48,516 nucleotides of DNA from Longimicrobium sp. (GCA_036377595.1 DASUYB010000053.1:1-48516), one strand, 5' to 3'; counted from the stretch's first letter, positions 8,127-16,991 are shown. Program-made: numbers and translations. Notes: generated from the letters alone by a model not told the origin.

Positions 8127-9218
8127 ATGAAGGGGAAGCGCGACCATGTGCTGGTGACCGGCGGCGCCGGGTTCGTGGGCTCGAACCTGGCCGACGCGCT
8201 GCTGCGCGACGGCCACAGGGTGATCGTGGCCGACAACTTCAGCCGCGAGGGCGTGCGCATGAACGCCGCGTGGCTCAAGCGCCGCCACGGCGAGCGCGTG
8301 CGCATCGAGACGGTGGACGTGCGCGACGGCGCCCGCATCCGCGCGCTGGTGCGCGAGAGCCGGCAGGTCTTCCATCTGGCCGCGCAGGTCGCCGTCACCA
8401 CCTCGCTGGTAGACCCCGCGGCGGACCTGGAGACCAACGTCCTGGGCACCTTCAACGTGCTCGAGGCCGCGCGCACCATGCTCGATCCCCCCTCGATCCT
8501 CTTCACCTCCACCAACAAGGTCTACGGGGGGATGGAAGACGTTCCCGTGGCGCTGGACGGCGACCGCTACGTGTACGCCGACGGGCGGCGGGGGATCGGC
8601 GAGGACGCGCGGCTGGACTTCCATTCGCCCTACGGCTGCAGCAAGGGCGCGGCCGACCAGTACGTGCACGACTACGCACGCATCTTCGGGGTGCCGACGG
8701 TGGTGTTCCGCATGAGCTGCATCTACGGGACGCGGCAGTTCGGCACGGAGGACCAGGGATGGGTCGCCCACTTCGGCCGCGCGATGCTGCGCGGCGAGCC
8801 GCTGACCGTGTACGGCGACGGCTGCCAGGTGCGCGACATCCTGTGGATCGACGACCTCGTGCGGGCGATGCGCCTGGCCACGGAGCAGATCGACACGGTG
8901 GCGGGCGAGGTGTTCAACCTCGGCGGCGGGCACCGCAACGCCGTGTCCGTGCGCGGGGTGATCGAGGGGCTGGGCGGCATCACCGGCGCGGAGGTGACCG
9001 TGACCTGTGCGGATTGGCGGCCGGGTGACCAGAAGATCTACGTCTCCGACACCTCGCGGGCGGAGCGGGTGCTGGGGTGGCGCGCGGAGACGGGGTGGCA
9101 GGAGGGGCTGGAGAAGCTGGCCGGCTGGCTGCACGAGGCCAACCTCGATACGCCGGCCGTGCCGCGCTCCGTGGTCCCCGAGCGCCCCGTCCGGGCGAAG
9201 GCGGCGGCGGCGGTCTGA
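8127..9218 (+). CDS. NAD-dependent epimerase similar to CDP-paratose 2-epimerase
   Basis: A 363-residue extended SDR with GGAGFVG at residues 12-18 and the catalytic Tyr169-x3-Lys173 (YGCSK). STNKVYG, FRMSCIYG, RQFGTEDQGWVAHF and GDGCQVRDILWIDD closely follow CDP-paratose/CDP-tyvelose 2-epimerases (RfbE group). The reaction is probably a C2 epimerisation of a nucleotide sugar, but many unrelated pathways use this subfamily. ATG at 8127 follows GAGGGAG. A GTG at 8109 overlapping the previous stop is an alternative start. The C-terminus carries a short Pro/Ala-rich tail. It belongs with the SDR before it and the dehydrogenase after it. Confidence 0.83.
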   Translation: MKGKRDHVLVTGGAGFVGSNLADALLRDGHRVIVADNFSREGVRMNAAWLKRRHGERVRIETVDVRDGARIRALVRESRQVFHLAAQVAVTTSLVDPAADLETNVLGTFNVLEAARTMLDPPSILFTSTNKVYGGMEDVPVALDGDRYVYADGRRGIGEDARLDFHSPYGCSKGAADQYVHDYARIFGVPTVVFRMSCIYGTRQFGTEDQGWVAHFGRAMLRGEPLTVYGDGCQVRDILWIDDLVRAMRLATEQIDTVAGEVFNLGGGHRNAVSVRGVIEGLGGITGAEVTVTCADWRPGDQKIYVSDTSRAERVLGWRAETGWQEGLEKLAGWLHEANLDTPAVPRSVVPERPVRAKAAAAV

Positions 9219-9262
9219 TCGACACTGAATCGACACCTCTTCGACGACCCGACGACGCACGG

Positions 9263-10237
9263 ATGCTGACCGCGACCGACACGATGAAGGCGGCCCGGCT
9301 GACGGGGCCCGGACAGGTGGTGCTGGAGGACGTGGCGCTCCCCGAGCCGGGGGCGGGGCAGGTGCGCATCCGCCTGGAGGGATGCGGCGTCTGCGCGTCG
9401 AACCTCACGCTGTGGGGCGGGGCGGAGTGGATGAAGTATCCCACCGACCCCGGCGCTTTGGGGCACGAGGGATGGGGCGTGATCGACGCGCTCGGCGACG
9501 GCGTCGACGGACTGTCCATCGGCGACCGTGTGGCGGCGCTCAGCTACAACGCGTACGCGGAGTACGACGTGGCGGACGCGGCGAACGTGGTGCCGCTGCC
9601 GCCGTCGCTCGACGGAAAGCCGTTCCCGGGCGAGCCGCTGGGGTGCGCGCTGAACATCTTCCGCCGCAGCGGCATCTCCAGCGGGCAGACGGTGGCCATC
9701 GTGGGCGCCGGCTTCCTCGGCGCGCTCCTCGTGCGGCTGGCGAAGGAGGCGGGCGCGCGCGTGATCGCCATCTCCCGCCGCCCCTTCTCGCTGGAGGTGG
9801 CGCGCGGGATGGGCGCGGACGAGTTGGTTCCCATGGACGACCACTGGCGGATCGTCGAGCGGGTGAAGGCGCTGACCGGCGGCGTGCTCTGCGACCGGGT
9901 GATCGAGGCCGTGGGGAAGCAGTGGCCGCTCGACCTTGCCGCGGAGCTGACGCGCGAGCGGGGGCGCCTGGTCGTGGCGGGATACCACCAGGACGGGCCG
10001 CGGCAGGTGAACATGCAGCTGTGGAACTGGCGCGGGCTGGACGTGATCAACGCCCACGAGCGCGACCCGCGGGTGTACGTGGACGGCATCCGCGCGGCGG
10101 TCGACGCCGTCGCGAGCGGCCGGCTCGATCCCACGCCGCTGTACACGCACACCTTCCCGCTCGACCGGCTCGGCGACGCGCTGGACGCCACCCGCGACCG
10201 GCCCGACGGCTTCCTGAAGGCGCTGATCACGAACTGA
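9263..10237 (+). CDS. Zinc-type alcohol dehydrogenase-like oxidoreductase (MDR)
   Basis: A 324-residue medium-chain dehydrogenase. The GroES-like N-terminal part carries the catalytic-zinc ligands Cys44 (GVCASN) and His68-Glu69 (GHEGWG). The structural four-cysteine lobe is absent, as in sorbitol or inositol-type relatives that have lost it. The Rossmann part has VGAGFLG. It likely oxidises or reduces a sugar or cyclitol alcohol with NAD(P). ATG at 9263 is chosen; ATG at 9284, just before AARLTGPG, is an alternative. It sits 44 bases after the epimerase gene, in the same direction, and is followed by a palindromic repeat that separates it from the next gene. Confidence 0.78.
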   Translation: MLTATDTMKAARLTGPGQVVLEDVALPEPGAGQVRIRLEGCGVCASNLTLWGGAEWMKYPTDPGALGHEGWGVIDALGDGVDGLSIGDRVAALSYNAYAEYDVADAANVVPLPPSLDGKPFPGEPLGCALNIFRRSGISSGQTVAIVGAGFLGALLVRLAKEAGARVIAISRRPFSLEVARGMGADELVPMDDHWRIVERVKALTGGVLCDRVIEAVGKQWPLDLAAELTRERGRLVVAGYHQDGPRQVNMQLWNWRGLDVINAHERDPRVYVDGIRAAVDAVASGRLDPTPLYTHTFPLDRLGDALDATRDRPDGFLKALITN

Positions 10238-10242
10238 AGGGT

Positions 10243-10323
10243 CTCACGCAGAGGCCGCAGAGGTCGCAGAGGGATACGGAGTCGGCGGTGAGTTCTCTGC
10301 GTCCTCTGCGGCCTCTGCGTGAG
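10243..10323. repeat. Palindromic repeat, family A (CTCACGCAGAG), copy 1
   Basis: Two 29-base arms (10243-10271 and 10295-10323) are inverted copies with 28 of 29 positions matching, around a 23-base loop. It can form a very stable hairpin and lies between two cluster genes. The same ends (CTCACGCAGAG/CTCTGCGTGAG) recur near 20986 and 34377. Confidence 0.85.
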
Positions 10324-10363
10324 CCATCGAGATAGCCGGAACCTGCACCGAACCTGACCGACC

Positions 10364-11407
10364 GTGACCGACGTTTTGATCGCACCCGCGGACGAGCTCG
10401 CGCATTCGGGCGCCACGGAGCTGTCCACGCCGCGCCTGGGGTTCCTGGGCGTGGGATGGATCGGCCGCCACCGCATGGAGGCCATCGCCAACGCGGGGGT
10501 GGCGGAGGTGGCCGCCATCGCCGACACGGCGCCGGAGATGATCGCCGCCGCGCAGGAGACGGCACCCGCGGCCGAGGTCGCCGCCGGGCTGGACGCGCTG
10601 CTGGAGATGGGGCTGGACGGGATCGTCATCGCCACGCCCAGCGCGCTGCACGCGGAGCAGTCGGTGCGCGCGCTGGAGGCCGGCGTGGCGGTGTTCTGCC
10701 AGAAGCCGCTCGGCCGCACCGCCGCCGAGGCGCGCCGCGTGGTCGACGCCGCGCGCGCCGCGAACCGGCTCCTCTCCGTCGACTTCTCCTACCGCTTCAC
10801 CGAGGGGATGCGCGCCATCCGCGAGCGGGTGCGCGCCGGCGAGCTGGGGAAGGTGTTCGCCGTCGACCTCGTCTTCCACAACGCGTACGGGCCCGACAAG
10901 GACTGGTTCTACGATCCCGCGCTCTCCGGCGGCGGGTGCGTGATGGACCTGGGCGTCCACCTGGTCGACCTCGCGCTGTGGACGCTCGGCTGGCCGCCGG
11001 TCGAGTCCGTCTCCAGCCGACTGTTCAAGGACGGCGCGGCGCTCGGCCCCTCCCCCGGCGTCTGCGAGGACTACGCGATGGCGATGCTCGGGCTGGAGGG
11101 CGGCGCCACCGTCTCGCTCGCCTGCTCGTGGCGCGTCTCCGCGGGGCAGGACGCGGTGATCGGCGCGGCGTTCTACGGCACCGGCGGCGGCGCGGCGCTC
11201 AGGAACGTGGGCGGGTCGTTCTACGACTTCACCGCCGAGCTCTACCACGGCACCGCGCGCGAGACGCTGGCCTGTCCGCCCGACGCGTGGGGCGGGCGCG
11301 CGGCGGCCGACTGGGCGCGGCGCCTGGCCCAGGGCGAGCGCTTCGACCCGGCGTGCTGGCGGCTGGTGGAGGTGGCCGAGGTCCTGGACCGCATCTACGG
11401 GCGATGA
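10364..11407 (+). CDS. Gfo/Idh/MocA family oxidoreductase
   Basis: A 347-residue NAD(P)-dependent sugar or cyclitol oxidoreductase. After a 23-residue variable head it has the Rossmann motif GFLGVGWIG. CQKPLG follows, where the family normally has E-K-P; the catalytic Lys is kept and Glu is replaced by Gln. Further on is GGGCVMDLGVHLVDLAL with the conserved Asp and His. The start is GTG at 10364. Its stop overlaps the ATG of the next glycosyltransferase gene by four bases (ATGA), so the two are translationally coupled. It probably works with the preceding SDR and MDR enzymes to build an unusual sugar or cyclitol donor or acceptor. Confidence 0.85.
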   Translation: MTDVLIAPADELAHSGATELSTPRLGFLGVGWIGRHRMEAIANAGVAEVAAIADTAPEMIAAAQETAPAAEVAAGLDALLEMGLDGIVIATPSALHAEQSVRALEAGVAVFCQKPLGRTAAEARRVVDAARAANRLLSVDFSYRFTEGMRAIRERVRAGELGKVFAVDLVFHNAYGPDKDWFYDPALSGGGCVMDLGVHLVDLALWTLGWPPVESVSSRLFKDGAALGPSPGVCEDYAMAMLGLEGGATVSLACSWRVSAGQDAVIGAAFYGTGGGAALRNVGGSFYDFTAELYHGTARETLACPPDAWGGRAAADWARRLAQGERFDPACWRLVEVAEVLDRIYGR

Positions 11408-12498
11408 AGATCCTGCTCACCACCGACACCGTCGGCGGCGTGTGGGACTACACCGTCACGCTGGCGCGGCGGCTCGACGCGATGGGGTGCGAGGTCCTGA
11501 TCGCCGTCATCGGCGAGCCGCGCGACGAGCGGCTGGCGCGCATCCCCGCCGGCGTGCAGGTGACGTCGCGCACCTATCGCCTCGAGTGGATGCGGGACGC
11601 GGCGGACCACGTGCGGGCGGCGGCGCGGTGGCTCCGCGAGCTGGCGCAGCTGTGGGCGGCCGACGTGGTCCATCTCAACCAGCTGGCCTACGCGGCGTTC
11701 GGCTTCCCCTGCCCCGTCGTCACCGCCGTGCACAGCGACGTGCTGTCGTGGTGGGCGCACGTCCACGGCGGCGACGCGCCGACCGAGTGGGCCACCTACG
11801 CCCGCTGGGTGAGCGACGGCATCCGCGCCTCCGACGCCGTCGTCACCCCCACGCGCTACCAGTCCGCCCTGCTCTGGCGCCACTACGGCCTGCACGCCAC
11901 CCGCGTCATCTACAACGGCGTGGAGATGGGAGATGACGAGCCGCCGGCGAAGGGCGAGCCACTGGTGCTCTGCGTCGGCCGCGCGTGGGATGAAGGCAAG
12001 GGCGTCGACCTCCTCGACGAAGCCGCGGGGATGCTGGGCGAGGGCGCGCCGCCCATCCACCTGCTCGGCGAGACCGTCGCCCCGCACGGCAGCGTGTTCG
12101 AGCCGCGCCACGTGACCGCGCACGGCCGCGTGGAGCGCGCGGAGGTGGACGGGTGGATGCGCCGCGCGACCCTCTACGTCGCCCCGTCGAGATACGAGCC
12201 GTTCGGGCTGGCGCCGCTGGAGGCCGCGCTGCACGGCTGCGCGCTGGTGCTGAGCGACATCGGCACCTTCGGCGAGCTGTGGAACGGCTGCGCGGACTTC
12301 TTCCCCAGCGGCGACGCGGCGGCGCTGGCCGACGTGCTGGCGCGGCTCGCCGGCGACCCCATGCGCATCCGGCGGCTGGCCGAAGGCGCGCGCAAGCGGG
12401 CGCTGCGGCGCTACGGCGCGCGGCACATGGCCGGGGAATACGTCGCGCTCTACCGCGACGTCATGGCCGCACCCGAATTCCGGCGATCGGTGGCGTAG
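11404..12498 (+). CDS. Glycosyltransferase family 4
   Basis: A 364-residue GT-B fold glycosyltransferase. The N-terminal half reads TTDTVGGVWDYTVTLAR and ends in VVTPTRYQ. The C-terminal donor-binding half has GRAWDEGKGVDLL and the E-x7-E motif EPFGLAPLE, typical of GT4. It should transfer a sugar from a nucleotide donor to a glycan or small-molecule acceptor in the cytoplasm. ATG at 11404 overlaps the previous stop. The next gene starts directly after its stop (12499), so it is in an operon. No membrane segment is evident. Confidence 0.85.
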   Translation: MKILLTTDTVGGVWDYTVTLARRLDAMGCEVLIAVIGEPRDERLARIPAGVQVTSRTYRLEWMRDAADHVRAAARWLRELAQLWAADVVHLNQLAYAAFGFPCPVVTAVHSDVLSWWAHVHGGDAPTEWATYARWVSDGIRASDAVVTPTRYQSALLWRHYGLHATRVIYNGVEMGDDEPPAKGEPLVLCVGRAWDEGKGVDLLDEAAGMLGEGAPPIHLLGETVAPHGSVFEPRHVTAHGRVERAEVDGWMRRATLYVAPSRYEPFGLAPLEAALHGCALVLSDIGTFGELWNGCADFFPSGDAAALADVLARLAGDPMRIRRLAEGARKRALRRYGARHMAGEYVALYRDVMAAPEFRRSVA

Positions 12499-13668
12499 AT
12501 GCGATTCGTCTTCTTCATCCACAGCGCGGTCAGCGACTGGAACCACGGCAACGCGCACTTCCTGCGCGGGCTGATGAGCGCGCTGGTCCGCGGCGGGCAC
12601 GCGGTGGCGTCGTACGAGCCGCGCCGCGCGTGGTCGTTGGAGAATCTCCTCGCCGACCACGGCGTGGCGCCGGTGGTGGAGTTCGCGCGCGCGTATCCGG
12701 AGATCGACGTCCGCACCTTCGATCCCGCGTCGCCGTCGCTGGCAGAGGAGCTCGCGGCGGCGTGCGCGGGCGCGGACGTGGTGATGGTGCACGAGTGGAA
12801 CGATCCCCACGTCGTCAATCTCCTCCCGTCGGTGGCGAGGGAGGCGGGGGCGCTCTCGATCTTCCACGACACGCACCACCGGCCCTGGAGCCAGCCGGAC
12901 GCCATCGCCCGCTTCGACCTGCGCGCGTACGACGGGGTGCTGGCCTTCGGCGACGTGCTGACGGAGATCTACCGCGCGCGCTTCGGGGTGGAGCGCGCGT
13001 GGACCTTCCACGAGGCCGCCGACCACCTCCGCTTCCGCCCGCTCGACCGGCCGAAGGCGCAGGACGTGGTGTGGATCGGCAACTGGGGCGACGAGGAGCG
13101 GACGCAGGAGTTGCGCGGGTTCTGGCTCGATTCGGCGCGCGCGCTGCCGGAGCTGAGGTTCGTCGCGCACGGGGTGCGCTACCCGGAGTACGCGCTGGCG
13201 GAGCTGGCGGACGCGGGGGTGGAGTTCCGCGGGTGGGCGCCGTCGGCGCAGGTGCCGGAGGTGTTCGCGCGCAGCCGGGTGACGCTGCACGTGCCGCGGC
13301 GCGCGTACGTCGACGCGCTGGCGGGGATCCCCACCATCCGCGTGTTCGAGGCGCTGGCATGCGGCATCCCGCTGGTCTGCGCGCCGTGGGACGACGCGGA
13401 GGGCCTCTTCCGCGCGGGCGACTACGCCGTGGCCGCCACCCCCGCGGAGATGCGCGACGCGCTCCTGCGCCTGGCGCGCGACGAGGACGCCGCCCGCGCG
13501 CAGGCCGAGCGCGGCCTGGAGACGATCCTCGCGCGCCACACCTGCGAGCACCGCGCCGCGCAGCTGCTCTACATCGTCGGCGAGCTGGGCGCGGCGGGGA
13601 GCGCGGGTGGGATGGGAGAGACTGCCGGCATTTCGGGGCTTGGAGACACCCTCCAGGTGTCATCCTGA
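12499..13668 (+). CDS. CgeB-like glycosyltransferase
   Basis: A 389-residue protein with the layout of CgeB/DUF3880-type glycosyltransferases. It opens MRFVFFIHS and has VMVHEWNDPHVV and VWIGNWGDEERTQEL. The donor-binding segment IPTIRVFEALACGIPLV is close to the Glyco_trans_1_2 pattern. ATG at 12499 immediately follows the previous stop. The last about 25 residues (from GAAGSAGG) are Gly/Ala-rich and non-conserved. Its final codons and TGA are supplied by the palindromic repeat starting at 13656, so the original end may have been changed by repeat insertion. It is one of three related enzymes in this cluster. Confidence 0.8.
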   Translation: MRFVFFIHSAVSDWNHGNAHFLRGLMSALVRGGHAVASYEPRRAWSLENLLADHGVAPVVEFARAYPEIDVRTFDPASPSLAEELAAACAGADVVMVHEWNDPHVVNLLPSVAREAGALSIFHDTHHRPWSQPDAIARFDLRAYDGVLAFGDVLTEIYRARFGVERAWTFHEAADHLRFRPLDRPKAQDVVWIGNWGDEERTQELRGFWLDSARALPELRFVAHGVRYPEYALAELADAGVEFRGWAPSAQVPEVFARSRVTLHVPRRAYVDALAGIPTIRVFEALACGIPLVCAPWDDAEGLFRAGDYAVAATPAEMRDALLRLARDEDAARAQAERGLETILARHTCEHRAAQLLYIVGELGAAGSAGGMGETAGISGLGDTLQVSS

Positions 13669-13856
13669 GGCAGCCGCCGACGAGACCTTCGGCGTGAGCG
13701 ATACCGGGCGGCTGCCGAAGGATCTCGCCGCGTGCGAGCGAGGCAAGCGTTAGCGCACAGGGGCAGACCCCCTGCGGTTGGAAAGTAGATCCTTCGGGAG
13801 CGCGCAGGTTGCGGTGTGGACGCTGGTTCCGCGCCGCGCTCCCTCAGGATGACACC
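13656..13856. repeat. Palindromic repeat, family B (TGTCATCCTGAGG), full copy
   Basis: A 201-base element bounded by perfect 15-base inverted ends, GGTGTCATCCTGAGG (13656-13670) and CCTCAGGATGACACC (13842-13856). Inner parts repeat in inverted form as CCGAAGGATCT and AGATCCTTCGGG. Its left end lies inside the 3' end of the CgeB-like gene and provides its stop codon. Related copies are at about 22048, 29611 and 30778. Confidence 0.85.
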
Positions 13857-13912
13857 CGTTGGGGTGTGCGAGAACGAATCATCATCAATCTCACAAAACG
13901 GCGGGAGGCCGC

Positions 13913-14995
13913 GTGGAGCTGACCTTCTTCGGATCGTCCCTCGTCTCCAGCTACTGGAACGGCGCGGCCACGTACTACCGCGGGCTGATCCGCGCCCTGG
14001 CCGCGCGTGGGCACCGCATCACCTTCTGCGAGCCGGACGCGTACAGCCGCCAGCAGAACCGCGACCTGGTCGAAGATCCGGACTACGCGCGGGTGATCGT
14101 CTACCGCAGCGAGGCGGAGCGCGACGCGCTGGTGGAGCAGGCGTTCGCCACCGGCGACTGGGTGATCAAGTGCAGCGGCGTGGGCGTGTGGGACGCGGAG
14201 CTCGAGGCCGCCGTGGCCGAGCGCTCCGGCGGCGGCGCGCGCACCGCGTTCCTCGACGTGGACGCGCCGGCCACGCTCGCCCGCATCGCCGCGGACGAGG
14301 GGGACGCGTTCCGCGCCTGCATCCCCCGCTACGACCACGTGTTCACCTACGGCGGCGGCCCGCCGGTGGTCGCGGCGTACACGGCGTGGGGCGCGCAGGG
14401 GTGCACCTGCATCTACAACGGCCTCGATCCCGAGGAGCACCGGCCGCTGGAGATGGCCGCGCACCCCGGGTTCGACCTCCTCTTCATGGGCAACCGCCTG
14501 CCGGACCGCGAGGCGCGCGTGGACGAGTTCTTCTTCCGCGCCGCATCCCTGTCTCCCGACCGGCGATTCGTGCTCGGCGGCGAGGGGTGGGGCGACAAGG
14601 CGATGCCGGCGAACGTGACGTATCTCGGCCACGTGCCGACGCATCGCCACAACGAGGTGAACGCGTCGGCGCGGCTCGTCCTCAACATCCACCGCGAATC
14701 GATGATCGAGAACGGGTGGAGCCCGGCCACGCGGATGTTCGAGGCCGCGGGCGCCGGCAGCTGCCAGGTGACGGACGACATGCGGGGGATCGAGGAGTTC
14801 TTCGCGCCCGGCGAGGAGATCCTCGTCGCCGGGGACGGCGCCGCCGTGGCGGAGATCGTGGCGGCCACGACCGACGCGGACGCGCGCCACATCGGCGAGG
14901 CGGGGCGGCGCCGGGCGCTGGCGGACCACACCTACGCCCAGCGCGCCGAGCGCATGGACGCCGTGCTTCACGCCGCGGTGGGGAGCGTCGCATGA
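13913..14995 (+). CDS. CgeB-like glycosyltransferase
   Basis: A 360-residue glycosyltransferase of the CgeB/DUF3880 type. It starts VELTFFGSSLVSSYWNG, has VIKCSGVGVWD and LFMGNRLPDREARVD in the middle, and SPATRMFEAAGAGSCQVTD in the donor-binding part. GTG at 13913 is preceded by GCGGGAGG, a good ribosome site that decides the start over earlier frame extension. Its stop overlaps the next ATG by four bases. It and the following gene share the SS-x-W-N-G opening, so they are likely diverged duplicates. The family is named for B. subtilis CgeB, linked to the outermost spore layer; the role here is inferred to be glycan assembly. Confidence 0.8.
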   Translation: MELTFFGSSLVSSYWNGAATYYRGLIRALAARGHRITFCEPDAYSRQQNRDLVEDPDYARVIVYRSEAERDALVEQAFATGDWVIKCSGVGVWDAELEAAVAERSGGGARTAFLDVDAPATLARIAADEGDAFRACIPRYDHVFTYGGGPPVVAAYTAWGAQGCTCIYNGLDPEEHRPLEMAAHPGFDLLFMGNRLPDREARVDEFFFRAASLSPDRRFVLGGEGWGDKAMPANVTYLGHVPTHRHNEVNASARLVLNIHRESMIENGWSPATRMFEAAGAGSCQVTDDMRGIEEFFAPGEEILVAGDGAAVAEIVAATTDADARHIGEAGRRRALADHTYAQRAERMDAVLHAAVGSVA

Positions 14996-16065
14996 AGCTG
15001 GTCGTCTTCGGCCTCTCCATCTCCTCCAGCTGGGGGAACGGGCACGCCACCACCTACCGCGCGCTCCTCCGCGCCTTCGCCGCGCGCGGCCACGAGGTCG
15101 TGTTCTACGAGTGGAACGCGCCCTGGTACGCCGACAATCGCGATCATCCCAATCCCCGCTACGTCACCCTGAAGCTGTGGGATGATTGGGATGAGATCCG
15201 CGCGGAGGCCGTCGCCGAGGCGCGCGAGGCGGACGCGACCATCGTCGGCAGCTACGTGAACGGCGGCCCGCGGGTGATCGACGACCTGGCCGGGGCGGGC
15301 GTGGAGCCGCTGTTCTTCTACGACATCGACACGCCGGTAACGGTGGCGGCGCTGCGCAACGGCGGCACGGATTACCTGCGGCGCGACCAGGTGCCGCTGT
15401 TCACGCGCTACCTGTCGTTCACCGGCGGCCCCTTCCTGCGCCAGGTGGTGGAGGGCGAGCTCGGCGCGCGCGAGGCCGTGCCGCTGTACTGCTCGGTGGA
15501 TGGAGAGCGCTATCACCCCACCACCCCCGACCGCGAGCTGGCGTGCGAGCTCGCGTACATGGGCACTTACGCGGCCGACCGCCAGCCCGTGGTAGAAAAA
15601 TTTCTACTGCGCGTTGCGGAGAGGCTGCCGCGCAGGCGCTTCATCGTAGCCGGCCCGCAGTACCCGGCGGAGATGGCGTGGCCGGGGAACGTGCGGCACA
15701 TCCACCACCTGCCGCCCCAGCGGCACCCGACGTTCTACAGCAGCGCGGCCTGGCAGCTGAACGCCACGCGCGCCGACATGGTGGCGGCGGGGTGGTCGCC
15801 CAGCGTGCGGCTGTTCGAGGCGGCGGCGTGCGGCGCGGCCATGATCAGCGACCGGTGGGACGGCCTGGACCACTTCTTCACCCCCGGCGCCGAGATCCTG
15901 CTCCCCGAAACGACGGAAGACGTCGTCGATATCCTGCGCAGCACGCACCCCGACGACCGCCGCGCCATCGGCGCCGCCGCCCGCGCCCGCATCCTGGCCG
16001 CCCACACCGCCGAGCACCGCGCCGAGGAGCTGGAGGCGTACGTGACGGAGGTGGTGGCGGCGTAG
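14992..16065 (+). CDS. CgeB-like glycosyltransferase
   Basis: A 357-residue protein opening MKLVVFGLSISSSWGNGHATT. Later it has LFFYDIDTPVTV, ELAYMGTYAADRQPVVEKF and SPSVRLFEAAACGAAMISD, the pattern of CgeB-type glycosyltransferases with a C-terminal Glyco_trans_1_2 domain. ATG at 14992 overlaps the preceding stop (ATGA), so it is coupled to its paralogue. It is the last gene of the cluster; GC content drops sharply within 50 bases after its stop. Acceptor and donor are unknown. Relatives are often found in tandem sets, as here. Confidence 0.82.
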   Translation: MKLVVFGLSISSSWGNGHATTYRALLRAFAARGHEVVFYEWNAPWYADNRDHPNPRYVTLKLWDDWDEIRAEAVAEAREADATIVGSYVNGGPRVIDDLAGAGVEPLFFYDIDTPVTVAALRNGGTDYLRRDQVPLFTRYLSFTGGPFLRQVVEGELGAREAVPLYCSVDGERYHPTTPDRELACELAYMGTYAADRQPVVEKFLLRVAERLPRRRFIVAGPQYPAEMAWPGNVRHIHHLPPQRHPTFYSSAAWQLNATRADMVAAGWSPSVRLFEAAACGAAMISDRWDGLDHFFTPGAEILLPETTEDVVDILRSTHPDDRRAIGAAARARILAAHTAEHRAEELEAYVTEVVAA

Positions 16066-16123
16066 ACTCGCACCCGTCCGATTGAGCCGATAATTTGCGG
16101 CGTCGCTGAACGTCTGATTCCAC

Positions 16124-16156
16124 CATCTGGATAATCAGATGCAGCAAATCTATGCT
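16124..16156 (+). promoter_or_regulatory. Promoter with overlapping dyad upstream of the TIR gene
   Basis: A dyad CATCTG-GATAAT-CAGATG (16124-16141) overlaps a possible -35 TGGATA (16128-16133). A possible -10 TATGCT (16151-16156) follows at 17-base spacing. It lies about 32 bases before the ATG at 16188, in AT-rich DNA. The match to consensus is moderate. Confidence 0.35.
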
Positions 16157-16187
16157 AGATTCTCTCCTCACTTCGCTCTAGCCGACC

Positions 16188-16991
16188 ATGCAAACTCCCG
16201 AAACGAAACACCTCGTCTTCCTGAGTCACAGTTCACGGGACGGTGCCGTCGTTCGGCGGATAAAAGACCTGCTGGTACATAGAACAGGCGGGACTGTGGC
16301 ATTCTTCTGCTCCAGCGACAATGAAAGCATCCCGTTCGGCCGTAACTGGATAAACAAAATCCTTTCTTCGCTGGATCAGGCGGATCTGTTTTTCGCCTTC
16401 TTGTCCCCGAACTCACTGGGTTCCCAATGGATTTTTTTCGAGGCAGGGATTGCTCACCAGCGCGATATTCCGACCGTTCCTGTTGGCATAGCCGGTGTGG
16501 ATATCGGAAAAGCTCCCCCACCCTTGGCCATCTTACAGGGATTCAATCTCATGCCGGATGGTCTCGAAAAGATGATGGCTGTGATTAACTCCACCTTTGG
16601 GTTCTCGCTTCCAACAGCATTTGATGATGCTGACTACAGCAGCCTTCGTGGAGAAACCGTTGAGACGATTTCGCTTGGTGACGGGACACACAGGTTCCAA
16701 GTTTTCTCAATAGATGACAACGGAGAGACACCGCATGAGCGGATCGCGGTACAAGTTCAAGGAACAACGATGACGGTGCGCTCTACCCAGCGAACCGAAG
16801 CATGGGAAAGTGTCGGCATCCTGGACCAGAACCGATATACTGGACGATTCAAGTATTCCCGTGGAGGTTCGCCCGAGGATGTGGGTAGTCACGATTTCGT
16901 TTGGAACGGGAGGGAATTCGTCGGTTCGGCCAAACTCGACAGCGGCAGATGGTACGTTGACAACCTGATCTGGCGGCCCATACGCGACTGA
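16188..16991 (+). CDS. TIR-domain protein with beta-rich C-terminal domain
   Basis: A 267-residue protein. Residues 7-140 form a TIR domain: LVFLSHSSRDGAVV for the first strand and helix, SIPFGRNW in the BB-loop region, and LSPNSLGSQWIFFEAG containing the expected catalytic glutamate Glu85. This points to NAD-cleaving or nucleotide-modifying activity as in bacterial defence TIRs. Residues about 150-267 look beta-rich (YTGRFKYSR, SHDFVWNGREFVG, WYVDNLIWRP) and match no domain I recognise; it may be the sensing part. No Thoeris, CBASS or Argonaute partner lies next to it. GC content is much lower than in the neighbours, so it is probably imported. It has its own upstream AT-rich region. A role in antiviral defence is inferred. 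Confidence 0.78.
   Translation: MQTPETKHLVFLSHSSRDGAVVRRIKDLLVHRTGGTVAFFCSSDNESIPFGRNWINKILSSLDQADLFFAFLSPNSLGSQWIFFEAGIAHQRDIPTVPVGIAGVDIGKAPPPLAILQGFNLMPDGLEKMMAVINSTFGFSLPTAFDDADYSSLRGETVETISLGDGTHRFQVFSIDDNGETPHERIAVQVQGTTMTVRSTQRTEAWESVGILDQNRYTGRFKYSRGGSPEDVGSHDFVWNGREFVGSAKLDSGRWYVDNLIWRPIRD

Noticed and set aside
13816-14994. A plus-strand frame that would fuse upstream sequence to the last CgeB-like gene
   Set aside because: The part before 14992 overlaps the preceding CgeB-like gene in another frame and has no conserved residues.
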